A DNA stretch of 46,106 nt, from positions 1 to 46,106 of the forward strand of contig CALXCQ010000164.1 of the NCBI GenBank assembly GCA_944386835.1. Direction: 5' to 3'. Shown here in pieces: positions 16,143-25,011 of the stretch. A program made the position numbers and the translations under genes. The stretch is from an uncultured Oscillospiraceae bacterium (GTDB lineage Bacteria; Bacillota; Clostridia; Oscillospirales; Oscillospiraceae). Numbering within the stretch: the first letter of the stretch is position 1; every line of letters begins with the position of its first letter. Under the pieces are notes generated by a model that saw only the letters and a program-made list of their open reading frames with translations, was not told the origin of the DNA and ran no database searches.

Positions 16143-16580
16143 CTATTCTTGTTCGTAGGCCATCATTTTTTCTACCCGACGCTGATGGCGGCCTCCCTCA
16201 AATTCAGTAGAGAGCCATACATCTACAATTTCAAGGGCCAGTTTTTCTCCCACTACACCAGCTCCCATTGCCATCATATTGGTATCATTATGCTGTCTTG
16301 TCAACCGGGCTGACATCAGATCCGACAACAGTGCACAACGGATGCCCTTCACTTTATTCGCCGTAATACTCACGCCAATACCTGTGGTACACAGTACAAT
16401 TCCCCGGTCGCACCGTCCCTGTGCCACCGCTTTGGCCGCTGCACCGGCATAGTCCGGATAGTCACAGCTGTCCTGATTGTATGTGCCGAAATCCTCATAG
16501 GCAACCCCTTTTTCTTCTAAATGCTGCTTAATTGCCTCTTTCAGCAAATAGGCTCCATGATCACATGCCAAAGCTATCAT
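16143..16580 (-). CDS. rpiB: Ribose-5-phosphate isomerase B
   Basis: This 145-residue RpiB/LacAB-family isomerase interconverts ribose-5-phosphate and ribulose-5-phosphate in the pentose phosphate pathway. The N terminus is MIALACDHGAYLLKEAIKQH, with the Asp-His pair used for ring opening and phosphate binding. The catalytic Cys lies in IVLCTTGIGVSI, followed by NKVKGIRCAL and RQHNDTNMMAMG. The length is normal. AAAGGAGG precedes the ATG. It follows the membrane-protein gene by 15 bases and precedes suhB by 27, so it is inside the minus-strand operon. Confidence 0.95.
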   Translation of the reverse strand: MIALACDHGAYLLKEAIKQHLEEKGVAYEDFGTYNQDSCDYPDYAGAAAKAVAQGRCDRGIVLCTTGIGVSITANKVKGIRCALLSDLMSARLTRQHNDTNMMAMGAGVVGEKLALEIVDVWLSTEFEGGRHQRRVEKMMAYEQE

Positions 16581-16595
16581 GTTTTTCCTCCTTTG

Positions 16596-17771
16596 TTATA
16601 CGGTAAAATAAAACACGCCTGCCGTAACCAAAACCAGCACCACCAAGGGACAAAGATAGCCCATGGCCCAGCGCCCTTTTTCAATCAGACTTGTCCATAC
16701 TCCTGCCAAGGCAAGCAGACAAATCGCCGGCAATGCCATTCCGCCACCGAGTATACACATTGTAAAAAATCCCAGATACCAAATTCCGATAAGAATCCCC
16801 TGAGCTTTTCTACGCCGGATACCCGCAATTACCATTGCCACTACAGCAAGTGTTCCTCCGAAAAACAGAACCCAGTCATAAAATACGGAAGTTGTCAATA
16901 GACTGTAGGAAGGTCTGACCGCCTGAGCCAGCTGAATCCCCAAGCGCTGGGCAATCATCTGATAAAAATCCAAACTCCACAGAAATTCCGGCCATGGGTA
17001 TCCCAAAATCACCGCCGCAGGAATATAAAGCAGACAGATCATAAAGAAAGCCCATATGACTCCCAAAATCAGCATTTTAACTCCATAGCCGAAAGTCCCT
17101 GTACGGGCTCCGGCCCGGAATCGCAAACCGAATCCCAGAAGCAAACTAATAAGTAGGAACACCCCATAGAGCAAAATACAGGGATCAAAATAAAAAGCTG
17201 CCAGAAAAAAGCTTTCCGCCAGGAGAAAGCTCCCGGCCATGTCCCAAAAGGAACTATGGTAGTCCTGCGTAATGTGGCAATAAGTAAAATAGGTTGTCAA
17301 AACGGTAAAAAACAAAACTGCCGGCTGCCAGGTTACATCTAATCCCAGTATCATGCTACATAAAAAAGCAATCTGGCTGCGTCCAAACAGACACTTGACC
17401 AACAAATAAAACACACCGATTCCCAGGGTTGGCAAAAGCAGATAATTGACGCCCAGTGTAATCGCTTCCGTTTGATTTAGGACGCCCAAACCGCTGGGAA
17501 ACAAAACTGTTCCAATTTGGATTCCCCAGCTCATAAAAGTCAGAACGCACGCTAAAAACAAGGGAAAAATATCTCCACCAGTCATTGCAAATTTGGCTGA
17601 AGACAGAGTGAAGTTCGGTCTGTCATATTGTTGAATCCATTCCAAAGTGCCATTGCGGGGTTTTTGTGCTCTGCCATAGGCGATGAAATAGCCAATAAAG
17701 AAAACAGCCACTACAGCCATGGCCAAAAACCAATACCAGTATTGCTGTACCCATAATAAACTCTGGCCCAA
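16596..17771 (-). CDS. Polytopic membrane protein of unknown function
   Basis: About 391 residues with roughly ten hydrophobic segments (for example WYWFLAMAVVAVFFIGYFIA near the N terminus, VLFFTVLTTYFTYC mid-protein, VLFFGGTLAVVAMVIAG later, and a final VVLVLVTAGVFYFTV). The loops are short, and the pattern resembles membrane glycosyltransferase-like or EpsG/O-antigen-type proteins, but I recognise no family motif. The start is inferred to be the TTG at 17771, because AAAGGAGG lies 8 bases upstream. The longer frame to 17843 passes through that ribosome binding site and would add a non-hydrophobic tail. It is the first gene of the operon with rpiB, suhB and an acetyltransferase. A promoter-terminator unit lies upstream and may be its leader. 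Confidence 0.75.
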   Translation of the reverse strand: MGQSLLWVQQYWYWFLAMAVVAVFFIGYFIAYGRAQKPRNGTLEWIQQYDRPNFTLSSAKFAMTGGDIFPLFLACVLTFMSWGIQIGTVLFPSGLGVLNQTEAITLGVNYLLLPTLGIGVFYLLVKCLFGRSQIAFLCSMILGLDVTWQPAVLFFTVLTTYFTYCHITQDYHSSFWDMAGSFLLAESFFLAAFYFDPCILLYGVFLLISLLLGFGLRFRAGARTGTFGYGVKMLILGVIWAFFMICLLYIPAAVILGYPWPEFLWSLDFYQMIAQRLGIQLAQAVRPSYSLLTTSVFYDWVLFFGGTLAVVAMVIAGIRRRKAQGILIGIWYLGFFTMCILGGGMALPAICLLALAGVWTSLIEKGRWAMGYLCPLVVLVLVTAGVFYFTV

Positions 17772-17867
17772 TGGTTTCGCCTCCTTTGGTATTTTATTCG
17801 TGTGGGAATACAGACAGGACAGGCCTTCTACCCGCATTGGCAAAGCCTTGTATCCTGTCCATCATTC

Positions 17868-17904
17868 AAAAAGGTTCCGCTATACTATTTATCATTTCGG
17901 AACC
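17868..17904 (-). terminator. Intrinsic terminator upstream of the membrane-protein operon
   Basis: GGTTCCG and CGGAACC (17873-17879 with 17898-17904) form a 7-bp stem with an 18-base loop, followed by TTTTT on the minus strand. It lies about 100 bases before the start of the 17771 gene, a position typical of an attenuator or of the end of a separate small transcript. Confidence 0.65.
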
Positions 17905-17916
17905 CCTTCCAAGATA

Positions 17917-18105
17917 CTACCCTCTAAAAAATTCTCTGGCGAAGTTTCCCTCAGATATTCCAAATCCGGGGGCGCCTCCCATGGGATTCATCCCCTGGAA
18001 AATGTCCCTTGTGACACCCGACAATGTTCGGGATCTTAGCTCCCAAATTCACATCCATGGGTTCCGGGAAAATGCCTCCATGCCTTTTGATTGATTGTCA
18101 CCCAT
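17917..18105 (-). other. Possible small ORF interrupted by an in-frame TGA, or noncoding RNA
   Basis: On the minus strand one frame runs for 63 codons from an ATG at 18105 to a TAG at 17917, with a single in-frame TGA at 18049-18051. The part after the TGA includes DIFQGMNPMGGAPGFG and ends EFFRG, 12 bases before the terminator stem. GGAGG abuts the ATG with no spacing, so translation from it is doubtful. It could be a broken small gene, or coding potential that arose by chance in a structured RNA. No family recognised. Confidence 0.3.
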
Positions 18106-18256
18106 CCTCCAGGACAAAGGACTTCCACTGGCAAAGAATATTGGTTATCACACCATGAAGGCAATGCCGAAACGGCAGACAGCAATCGGTTTTGGATGTC
18201 CCCTGCAAGGGAGCGAGCCCCGGCCGGAAGTGAAAGTATGCCAGCTGCGTGCGGTT

Positions 18257-18285
18257 ATTATACCATATCCTCTGTATTCTAGCAA
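18257..18285 (-). promoter_or_regulatory. Minus-strand promoter of the 17.9-18.25 kb unit
   Basis: On the minus strand TTGCTA (18280-18285), a 17-base spacer and TATAAT (18257-18262). A transcript would start near 18249 and meet the terminator at 17868-17904 about 380 bases later. Confidence 0.65.
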
Positions 18286-18314
18286 ATTCCTACGTCGATA
18301 GCAAACGAAACAAA

Positions 18315-18340
18315 TGCCCAAACCCTTAAGGGTTTGGGCA
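18315..18340 (-). terminator. Terminator of the hrcA-grpE-dnaK-dnaJ operon
   Basis: A perfect 26-base palindrome (TGCCCAAACCC and complement around TTAA) starts 6 bases after the dnaJ stop and is followed on the minus strand by ATTTGTTTCG. Confidence 0.82.
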
Positions 18341-18346
18341 AATTCA

Positions 18347-19507
18347 TTATTTTTCAAGCTGTTCTTTTAATTTGTCAAAAAAGCCTTTCCGTTTTGGCTG
18401 CGCCTCATCGTCTACACTTTCTGCAAATTTTCTCAGGAGATCCTTTTGCTCTTTACTCAGTTTGGTGGGCGTCTCCACCACAACTGTCACATATTGGTCT
18501 CCTCTGGTCTTATATCCTACATAGGGAATACCTTTGCCCCGCAGTCGGAAAGTAGTTCCCGTCTGGGTCCCTTCCGGAACCGTATAGCGAACTTTTCCGT
18601 CCAAGGTTGGCACCTCAATTTCTGCCCCCAGAGCAGCCTGCGAAAAAGAGATGGGCATTTCACACAGAACATTGGCTCCCTCCCGTGTAAAGATCGGATG
18701 GGGCAACACCCGTACACCCACCAGAAGATCTCCGTTGGGGCCTCCATTGGAGCCGGCGTTGCCTTCGTTGCGAACACGGATAGATTGGCCGTCATCAATC
18801 CCGGCAGGGATTTTTACCTGAATTTTCTTATTGGTCCTGACTTTTCCCTTGCCCTTACAGGTGGGACAGGGTTCTTTAATTACCTGGCCAGTCCCATTAC
18901 AATGGGGACAAGCTGTCGTCTGGGTAAAGGTACCGAATGCTGTCTGCCGGGTAGAACGCACCGATCCGGTGCCGGAACAATAAGTACAGATTTCTGGACT
19001 TGTGCCCTTTTTGCAGCCGGTTCCGCCGCAGGTATCGCAAGTCTTAATCCGACTGACATTTACCTCTTTTTCTGTACCAAATGCAGCCTCTTCAAAGGTA
19101 ATCTCCACAGCGGCTGTAATATTTTGCCCCTTGGTCGGTGCATTCCGCCGTTGGCTGCTTCCGCCTGTAAAGCTGCCAAAGAAATCGCCAAAAATATCTC
19201 CCAAGTCTCCAAACCCGCTGAAACCGCCAAAGGGACTGCCTCCCTGGAAAGGGTTCCCGCCCTGGAAATTGGGATCGACGCCGGCGAATCCAAATTGATC
19301 GTATCTGGCCTTTTTGTCCGCATCTGACAGGACTTCATAGGCCTCGTTGATCTCTTTAAACTTCTCTTCTGCTTCTTTATTGCCTGGGTTCTGATCCGGA
19401 TGGTATTTCATTGCCAACTTCCGGTAAGCCCTTTTAATTTCACTGTCCGACGCATTCTTTTCTACGCCCAGAACCTCATAATAGTCACGCTTTTTTTCAT
19501 TTGCCAT
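18347..19507 (-). CDS. dnaJ: Chaperone DnaJ (type I Hsp40)
   Basis: This 386-residue co-chaperone stimulates the DnaK ATPase and delivers unfolded clients. It has all type I parts: the J domain with HPD (KYHPDQN), a Gly/Phe-rich linker ([16 protein letters not shown]), four zinc motifs ([32 protein letters not shown]) and the C-terminal substrate-binding domains. The start at 19507 ([14 protein letters not shown]) follows GAGGTGAG. Three extra upstream codons in frame have no support. It is the last gene of the CIRCE-controlled operon. A hairpin lies in the gap after dnaK. Confidence 0.97.
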   Translation of the reverse strand: MANEKKRDYYEVLGVEKNASDSEIKRAYRKLAMKYHPDQNPGNKEAEEKFKEINEAYEVLSDADKKARYDQFGFAGVDPNFQGGNPFQGGSPFGGFSGFGDLGDIFGDFFGSFTGGSSQRRNAPTKGQNITAAVEITFEEAAFGTEKEVNVSRIKTCDTCGGTGCKKGTSPEICTYCSGTGSVRSTRQTAFGTFTQTTACPHCNGTGQVIKEPCPTCKGKGKVRTNKKIQVKIPAGIDDGQSIRVRNEGNAGSNGGPNGDLLVGVRVLPHPIFTREGANVLCEMPISFSQAALGAEIEVPTLDGKVRYTVPEGTQTGTTFRLRGKGIPYVGYKTRGDQYVTVVVETPTKLSKEQKDLLRKFAESVDDEAQPKRKGFFDKLKEQLEK

Positions 19508-19547
19508 GGGTCTCACCTCTCAAATTGGGAGTGACTTGCCTTCACAC

Positions 19548-19577
19548 GCATAGGGGCGGAGTTCTCCGCCCCTATGC
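19548..19577 (-). promoter_or_regulatory. Intercistronic hairpin between dnaK and dnaJ
   Basis: A perfect 13-bp stem (GCATAGGGGCGGA and its complement) with a 4-base loop lies in the dnaK-dnaJ gap. No T-tract follows on the minus strand, so it is more likely an RNA processing or stability element, or a weak attenuator, than a full terminator. Confidence 0.6.
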
Positions 19578-19591
19578 TATGGAGTTCAGCG

Positions 19592-21421
19592 TTAGTCGAC
19601 AACCTCATAGTCTGCATCGACTACACCATCGTCGTTATTTCCACTGCCAGCTCCTGGGTTGCCGCCCATGTTGGGATCTCCCTGGGGAGCTGCATTTTGA
19701 TAAAGCTTTTCCGAAACGGCATAGAACGCCTTTTGGACTTCTTCGGTAGCTGCCTTAATAGCACCCACATCGCTGCCTTTTTGCGCCTGCTTTAACTTTT
19801 CCACAGCTGCCAGAATAGGAGCTTTTTCCGACTCGGAAATCTTATCACCCATGTCATTCAAAGCTTTTTCTGTCTGATACACCATCTGATCGGCGCCGTT
19901 ACGGACGTCAACCTCCTCTTTTCTCGCCTTATCCTGGGCCGCGTACTGCTCAGCTTCTTTCACAGCCCGGTCAATATCTTCTTTGGACAAGTTGGAAGAT
20001 GCGGTAATGGTAATCTTTTGCTCTGTACCAGTACCCAAGTCCTTAGCAGATACATTGACAATACCATTGGCATCAATGTCAAAGGTAACTTCAATCTGCG
20101 GAACACCACGGGGAGCCGGAGCAATACCAGTCAGCTGGAACTTACCAAGGGTCTTGTTGTCTGCTGCCATTTCCCGTTCTCCCTGCAGAACATGGACTTC
20201 TACAGAGGTCTGGCCGTCTGCCGCAGTGGAGAAAATCTGGCTCTTCTTGGTGGGGATGGTGGTATTCCGGTCAATCAGACGGGTAAATACGCCGCCCATT
20301 GTCTCAATCCCCAAAGACAGGGGAGTAACATCCAGCAAGAGCAGTCCCTTTACGTCGCCGCCCAGAACGCCAGCCTGAATGGCAGCACCCACAGCGACAC
20401 ATTCATCCGGGTTAATGCCCTTAAATCCTTCCTTGCCAGTGAGCTTCTTCACGGCTTCCTGCACTGCCGGAATCCGGCTGGAACCACCTACCAACAGAAC
20501 CTTGGAGATATCGCCAGCACTCAAACCTGCGTCGGACATAGCCTGCTTTACAGGTCCTGTGGTGGCGTCCACCAGGTGCGCCGTCAGTTCATTGAATTTG
20601 GCCCGTGTCAATGTTACATCCAAATGCTTGGGGCCAACTGCATCCGCTGTAATATAGGGCAGATTGATATTGGTGCTGGTCACGCCAGACAACTCAATCT
20701 TAGCTTTCTCCGCCGCTTCTTTCAGCCGCTGCATAGCCACTTTATCCTGAGACAGGTCAATGCCTTCTGTCTTCTTAAACTCCGAAACCAGATAGTTCAT
20801 AATACACTGGTCGAAATCGTCGCCGCCCAGCCGGTTATTGCCGGCGGTTGCCAAAACTTCGATAATACCGTCGCCAATTTCCAGAATGGATACGTCAAAG
20901 GTGCCGCCGCCCAAGTCATAGACCATGATTTTCTGCTCGGTCTCTTTATCCAGTCCGTAGGCCAACGCAGCCGCCGTGGGCTCGTTGATAATTCTCTTTA
21001 CATCCAGGCCGGCAATTTTACCGGCGTCTTTGGTCGCCTGCCGCTGGGCATCCGTAAAGTATGCAGGAACGGTAATAACCGCTTCCGTCACAGGACCACC
21101 CAAATAAGCCTCTGCATCTGCCTTCAGTTTCTGCAGAATCATGGCAGAAATCTCCTGCGGGGTGTACTTCTTCCCATCGATCGTCACTTTATAATCCGAA
21201 CCCATCTCTCTTTTAATGGAAGAAATGGTCCGCTCATGGTTGGTAACTGCCTGACGCTTTGCCACCTGACCTACCATCCGCTCGCCGGTTTTTGAAAATG
21301 CCACTACTGACGGCGTAGTACGGTTGCCTTCGGCATTGGCAATTACTACTGGTTCGCCGCCTTCCATAACTGCTACACAAGAGTTGGTTGTACCTAAATC
21401 AATACCAATAATTTTCGACAT
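19592..21421 (-). CDS. dnaK: Chaperone DnaK (Hsp70)
   Basis: This 609-residue ATP-dependent chaperone begins [19 protein letters not shown], the nucleotide-binding-domain phosphate loop. It continues with [14 protein letters not shown] and [14 protein letters not shown], the interdomain linker region [14 protein letters not shown], the substrate-binding domain and a helical lid. It ends with the usual acidic tail ([10 protein letters not shown]) after a Gly/Asn-rich stretch. TAGGAGG lies upstream of the ATG. Order and spacing with grpE and dnaJ are standard. The 425-residue frame opposite this gene is a shadow often seen antisense to dnaK. Confidence 0.98.
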   Translation of the reverse strand: MSKIIGIDLGTTNSCVAVMEGGEPVVIANAEGNRTTPSVVAFSKTGERMVGQVAKRQAVTNHERTISSIKREMGSDYKVTIDGKKYTPQEISAMILQKLKADAEAYLGGPVTEAVITVPAYFTDAQRQATKDAGKIAGLDVKRIINEPTAAALAYGLDKETEQKIMVYDLGGGTFDVSILEIGDGIIEVLATAGNNRLGGDDFDQCIMNYLVSEFKKTEGIDLSQDKVAMQRLKEAAEKAKIELSGVTSTNINLPYITADAVGPKHLDVTLTRAKFNELTAHLVDATTGPVKQAMSDAGLSAGDISKVLLVGGSSRIPAVQEAVKKLTGKEGFKGINPDECVAVGAAIQAGVLGGDVKGLLLLDVTPLSLGIETMGGVFTRLIDRNTTIPTKKSQIFSTAADGQTSVEVHVLQGEREMAADNKTLGKFQLTGIAPAPRGVPQIEVTFDIDANGIVNVSAKDLGTGTEQKITITASSNLSKEDIDRAVKEAEQYAAQDKARKEEVDVRNGADQMVYQTEKALNDMGDKISESEKAPILAAVEKLKQAQKGSDVGAIKAATEEVQKAFYAVSEKLYQNAAPQGDPNMGGNPGAGSGNNDDGVVDADYEVVD

Positions 21422-21489
21422 AATCCGTTCCTCCTATTACCACGGCAGTCGTTTGCTGCCTCACATTTTACTGAATGATTTCTCTATAT

Positions 21490-22053
21490 TTAATTTGCCA
21501 CTTTTACCATGGCAAACCGAATTATCTTTTCTCCCAGCTGAAAGCCTTCCTGAAAAACTTCCATTACTGTATTCTCTGCCTGAGACTCATCTTCCACATG
21601 CATCACTGCATTATGGCGATTGGGATCAAATGTATCTCCCACCTGCCCAAAAGCTGTTACACCAATTTTTTGCAGCACCTCTTTCAGTCCCGCCATGGTC
21701 ATTTCCACCCCTTTTTTATAAGCTTCATCCGCTGTTTGGGTAGCCATGGCTCTGGCCAAATTATCATAGACCGGCAAAAACTTTGCCACTGTTTCTGCCT
21801 GCACATCGTTGTAAAGCGCTTCCCGCTCTTTCTGGTTCCGCTTTCGGAAATTGTCATACTCAGCTGCAAGTCGTAAATAATTATCTTGTTCTTGCTTCAA
21901 TTTCGCCTGTAATTCTTCTTCCAAAGATATTTCCTGAGGTTTTTCAGCTTCTTCTGCCACAATCTCTTCCGTGACGGCCTCGGTGGTCTCTTCTGCCGTT
22001 GCTCCCGGCTGATCCATCTGTGGCTGTTGCGTCTGTTTCTTCTCCTGTGTCAT
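21490..22053 (-). CDS. grpE: Nucleotide exchange factor GrpE
   Basis: This 187-residue protein releases ADP from DnaK. A long acidic, low-complexity N terminus (TEAVTEEIVAEEAEKPQEIS) precedes the coiled-coil dimerisation helix (NYLRLAAEYDNFRKRNQKE) and the C-terminal beta domain with GDTFDPNRHNAVMHVED and the ending GFQLGEKIIRFAMVKVAN. The start at 22053 is preferred over 22059 because AGGAG is then 7 bases away. It lies 15 bases after hrcA and is in the same operon. Confidence 0.96.
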   Translation of the reverse strand: MTQEKKQTQQPQMDQPGATAEETTEAVTEEIVAEEAEKPQEISLEEELQAKLKQEQDNYLRLAAEYDNFRKRNQKEREALYNDVQAETVAKFLPVYDNLARAMATQTADEAYKKGVEMTMAGLKEVLQKIGVTAFGQVGDTFDPNRHNAVMHVEDESQAENTVMEVFQEGFQLGEKIIRFAMVKVAN

Positions 22054-22068
22054 GATCATTCTCCTATA

Positions 22069-23127
22069 TTATTCCTCTTCCTTTTGGGAAGGTGGCGGCA
22101 ATTCATGTTTCCCAAATAGTCTTCCCAGATTTTCGGCAAAATAGGAAAGCCGCGCAGTTATTTGTGCATAATCCATTCTCGTAGGACCTACCACACCAAT
22201 CATACCCTGCATGCCGTCGCCAATATCAAACCGGGTCATCACAACACTGGTATCTTTTAGCTCCTGGGCAATGTGCTCTGGTCCCACAAGAATCTGTGTC
22301 TTGCTGTCCGGACTGATAACTTCCGGCAAATGAGCAATCATTTCTTCATCCAACGTGCTAAGCAGCTGCTTTGCCTTGGAAACATCCTGATACTCTGGTT
22401 GCCCTAACAGCTTTACCTGTCCAGTTAAGTAAACATCTGAATGTTGCTGCTCTTGTAATACATGAACAGTAAACTCGATGATAATCGGAACCAAGCTGGC
22501 CGCTGGACCGGCACTGCGCGTAATCCGGCTTAAAACCTCCGATGTGATCTCATCCACAGTCAAATCTGTCAAGCTGGCATTGAGTACGGCGGAAAGGAGC
22601 TTTAAATCCTGCTCGGATACCTCCAAGGGCAGACGGATTAGTTTGTTCTGCACAGCCTCCGTACTGGTTAAAATCACCAAAATAAAGCTGTTGCTTTCTG
22701 CCATAATCAAATCAAAACGTTTGACACTGACTTTTCCCTGAGGAGAGGCTACTGCATACGCCGGCAAATTGGTCAGTTGAGAAACCAACTTGCCAACTTG
22801 GCTGATCACATCTCCAAAATCCTGCATTTTGGCTTCCAAAGCTTGATTTAAGCTCTGCGTCTCATCAATGGACAGGCGGTAATTGCGCATCAGCTCATCC
22901 ACATAGAGCCGATATCCCGCTGGAGACGGTACTCGCCCTGCAGAAGTATGGGGCTGCTCCAGGTAACCCATGGAAGTCAGTTCTGCCATTTCATTCCGAA
23001 TGGTCGCAGATGAAAAATTCATGTCGGGCATAGCTGCAATGGATTTGGAACCGACTGGTTCTGCCGTCCGGATATAGCTATCAACAATAGCCCGAAGAAT
23101 TTTCTTTTTTCTTTCACTGAGTTCCAT
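22069..23127 (-). CDS. hrcA: Heat-inducible transcription repressor HrcA
   Basis: This 352-residue repressor binds CIRCE operators and is kept folded by GroEL. The N-terminal winged helix is clear (ELSERKKKILRAIVDSYI, GSKSIA, SSATIRNEMAEL, GYLEQPHTSAGRVPS), and the C-terminal part has the family GPTRMDYAQITARLSYFAE motif. The start at 23127 has GGAGGG just upstream. The in-frame ATG at 23157 would put the start inside the CIRCE element, so it is rejected. It represses its own operon. Confidence 0.96.
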   Translation of the reverse strand: MELSERKKKILRAIVDSYIRTAEPVGSKSIAAMPDMNFSSATIRNEMAELTSMGYLEQPHTSAGRVPSPAGYRLYVDELMRNYRLSIDETQSLNQALEAKMQDFGDVISQVGKLVSQLTNLPAYAVASPQGKVSVKRFDLIMAESNSFILVILTSTEAVQNKLIRLPLEVSEQDLKLLSAVLNASLTDLTVDEITSEVLSRITRSAGPAASLVPIIIEFTVHVLQEQQHSDVYLTGQVKLLGQPEYQDVSKAKQLLSTLDEEMIAHLPEVISPDSKTQILVGPEHIAQELKDTSVVMTRFDIGDGMQGMIGVVGPTRMDYAQITARLSYFAENLGRLFGKHELPPPSQKEEE

Positions 23128-23143
23128 GCGCTCCCTCCTCAGT

Positions 23144-23170
23144 TTAGCACTCATCATCCTTAAGTGCTAA
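23144..23170 (-). promoter_or_regulatory. CIRCE operator
   Basis: TTAGCACTC, 9 bases, AAGTGCTAA. This is the consensus TTAGCACTC-N9-GAGTGCTAA with one mismatch in the second arm. It lies between the promoter and the hrcA ribosome binding site, as expected for HrcA repression. Confidence 0.95.
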
Positions 23171-23174
23171 ATGT

Positions 23175-23203
23175 ACTCTACCACTCCTGCAAACACTTGT
23201 CAA
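23175..23203 (-). promoter_or_regulatory. Promoter of the hrcA operon
   Basis: On the minus strand TTGACA (23198-23203), a 17-base spacer and TAGAGT (23175-23180). The CIRCE operator begins 5 bases further on, overlapping the expected transcription start. Confidence 0.8.
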
Positions 23204-23268
23204 TAGTTGTTTTTTAAATTATTTATGAACTGGCAGGATTTTGTTTACTTTTACAAAAAACTGCAAAA

Positions 23269-23295
23269 ATGGCACTCTCGATTTGAGAGTGCCAT
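23269..23295 (-). terminator. Terminator of the SLH/transglutaminase gene
   Basis: A perfect 11-bp stem (ATGGCACTCTC and complement) with a 5-base loop, followed by TTTT and then GCAGTTTTTTG on the minus strand. Confidence 0.88.
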
Positions 23296-23346
23296 GATCA
23301 AATTATCCGTTTTCTCCAATCTGACTCCCAGATAGGCCGGATACTT

Positions 23347-25011
23347 TTAAGCTGCGGAATCCATCTCCAGAGGCGCCAGGAATTGCCTGTACAAACGCTC
23401 CAGGGTAACAATCGTCTCCTCCCGGGTCATCTGTGCTTCCGGATGGAAATTCTGTCCATCTCCTTGCAGAATTCCAAATTCCGTGGCAATCTCTACATAG
23501 TCTCTTGCCCAAGAACTGATGGCATCGGCATCTTCATAAGAAAGCCCTGTACCGGAGGCCGAAAATGTCTCATCTGTACAATAAGCCGCTACATTGATCA
23601 GTATTTTCGCAGCTTGCTCCCGGGTCACCACCATATCCGGCGCAAAAGTAGTCGGGGAAGTTCCTTCAAACAACCCTAAACCAACACAGGCCATAATCCG
23701 GTACCAATCTTCTGATTCGGCGATATCCGTAAACTCTGTTTCTACCGTCATGGGTGGAATTCCCTTTGTCTGCACAACAAACTGATACAACAATCTGGCA
23801 AACTCTCCCCGGGTAATCCCTTTTTGAAATTCTGTCGCCAGACTGGACGGTAAATACCCCCTGAGATAGTAAGCATTCAGCTCTTCACTGGCCCAATCGG
23901 AACAAGTGGTCAAATCAACCGCTGTCACCGGCAGCATCCCCGGTAATACTCCCCGGTCCTTTGCGTCCCGCACGATTATGGTCGTGTATCCAGGAGTAAC
24001 GGAATGTAAAGTGCCATCCTCACTCACAGTAACGAACTCCGGATGCGTAGAGCTGAAACTAAATTCTTTCCGGTTCGTATCCGGAATGCTGGGCTGCAAC
24101 TGGACATTGACCCCTTTGCGGATCGTCAGAGCGCTCACAAGATCTCCTTCCAGGCGTAATTCCACCTGGCGGCAAGGATAACTGTTTACCGCCATCGGCT
24201 GCCGGGTACGATAAGCAGTCGTCTTATAGGCATCAAAGCGAATATGTCCGGTAAAATCTTCTTCACTTTTGAGGAAGTAATTCCATGTCATCATCTCGCC
24301 GGCCACGGTCGTTGCATCCCAGGTGGCATCCAGGTTGTACCAAAGGCCATCCAGCTGGACAATGTTCCAGGCATGATTTTCTCCCTGACTGATGCCAGTG
24401 ACCATTCTGCAGGGCACACCTGCTTGCCACAACATCTTATACAATAAAATAGAGTATCCCTGGCAAACCATTTGTCCGGTTTTCAGGCCGTCATAAGCCG
24501 AAAAATTCTGCAAGTTATCGTCATAGACATAGTTGGTAGCAATGTACTCATAAATTACCTTTACTTTTGTATAATCGTCCTCATCTTCCAAATCCAACTC
24601 TGTAACAAGACGGCTGACTTCTTCATCGATCCAAGCCTCTTCCTCTTGCGTCGTGAGGTAATCCAGAGAAAAATATACTGTTTGCTTCCAGATGCTGATC
24701 CCACCCTGGTAGACATTCATGGTGCAATAGTCTCCGCCAGAGCCGGTAGAATCTGTAGACTGAGCACCTAAATTCCGAAGGACCTCCCCTAATTGAGGCT
24801 CTTTCGTATCTGCAACAATGTCCTGCAGATCTCCACTGTAAGTGATGGAAAAAGAGGTATCCCTCTGTATCATATGCGCTTCCAATACCTGATAAAATTG
24901 TTCCGGTGTGGCAATTTCAGCTGCTTCTTCTGCCAGCACGGTACCACTTAGGGCAGCCAAAAGTGCAAACAGAACCAGCAATTGCACGGCTATTTTACGT
25001 TTCAGTTTCAT
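23347..25011 (-). CDS. Secreted transglutaminase-like protein with S-layer homology repeats
   Basis: About 554 residues. A signal peptide (KLKRK, then a hydrophobic core ending VLA, cleavage after about residue 27) is followed by a transglutaminase-like domain with a plausible triad Cys183 (MVCQGYS), His213 (ENHAWN) and Asp228 (NLDATWD). A Big2-like bacterial immunoglobulin stretch follows (FSSTHPEFVTVSEDGTLHSV), and then two to three SLH repeats (KGITRGEFARLLYQF, FAPDMVVTREQAAKIL, FHPEAQMTREETIVTLERL). It is likely exported and held to the cell wall by SLH binding. The start at 25011 follows AAGGAG and opens directly on the signal peptide. The 79 extra residues of the longer frame are not plausible. 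The substrate could be a wall peptide or protein cross-link. It appears monocistronic. Confidence 0.92.
   Translation of the reverse strand: MKLKRKIAVQLLVLFALLAALSGTVLAEEAAEIATPEQFYQVLEAHMIQRDTSFSITYSGDLQDIVADTKEPQLGEVLRNLGAQSTDSTGSGGDYCTMNVYQGGISIWKQTVYFSLDYLTTQEEEAWIDEEVSRLVTELDLEDEDDYTKVKVIYEYIATNYVYDDNLQNFSAYDGLKTGQMVCQGYSILLYKMLWQAGVPCRMVTGISQGENHAWNIVQLDGLWYNLDATWDATTVAGEMMTWNYFLKSEEDFTGHIRFDAYKTTAYRTRQPMAVNSYPCRQVELRLEGDLVSALTIRKGVNVQLQPSIPDTNRKEFSFSSTHPEFVTVSEDGTLHSVTPGYTTIIVRDAKDRGVLPGMLPVTAVDLTTCSDWASEELNAYYLRGYLPSSLATEFQKGITRGEFARLLYQFVVQTKGIPPMTVETEFTDIAESEDWYRIMACVGLGLFEGTSPTTFAPDMVVTREQAAKILINVAAYCTDETFSASGTGLSYEDADAISSWARDYVEIATEFGILQGDGQNFHPEAQMTREETIVTLERLYRQFLAPLEMDSAA

Noticed and set aside
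20018-21295. Long plus-strand ORF (425 residues) opposite dnaK
   Set aside because: It is a codon-bias shadow of the conserved dnaK gene, with no ribosome binding site and no recognisable family. Antisense frames of this kind are common opposite dnaK.
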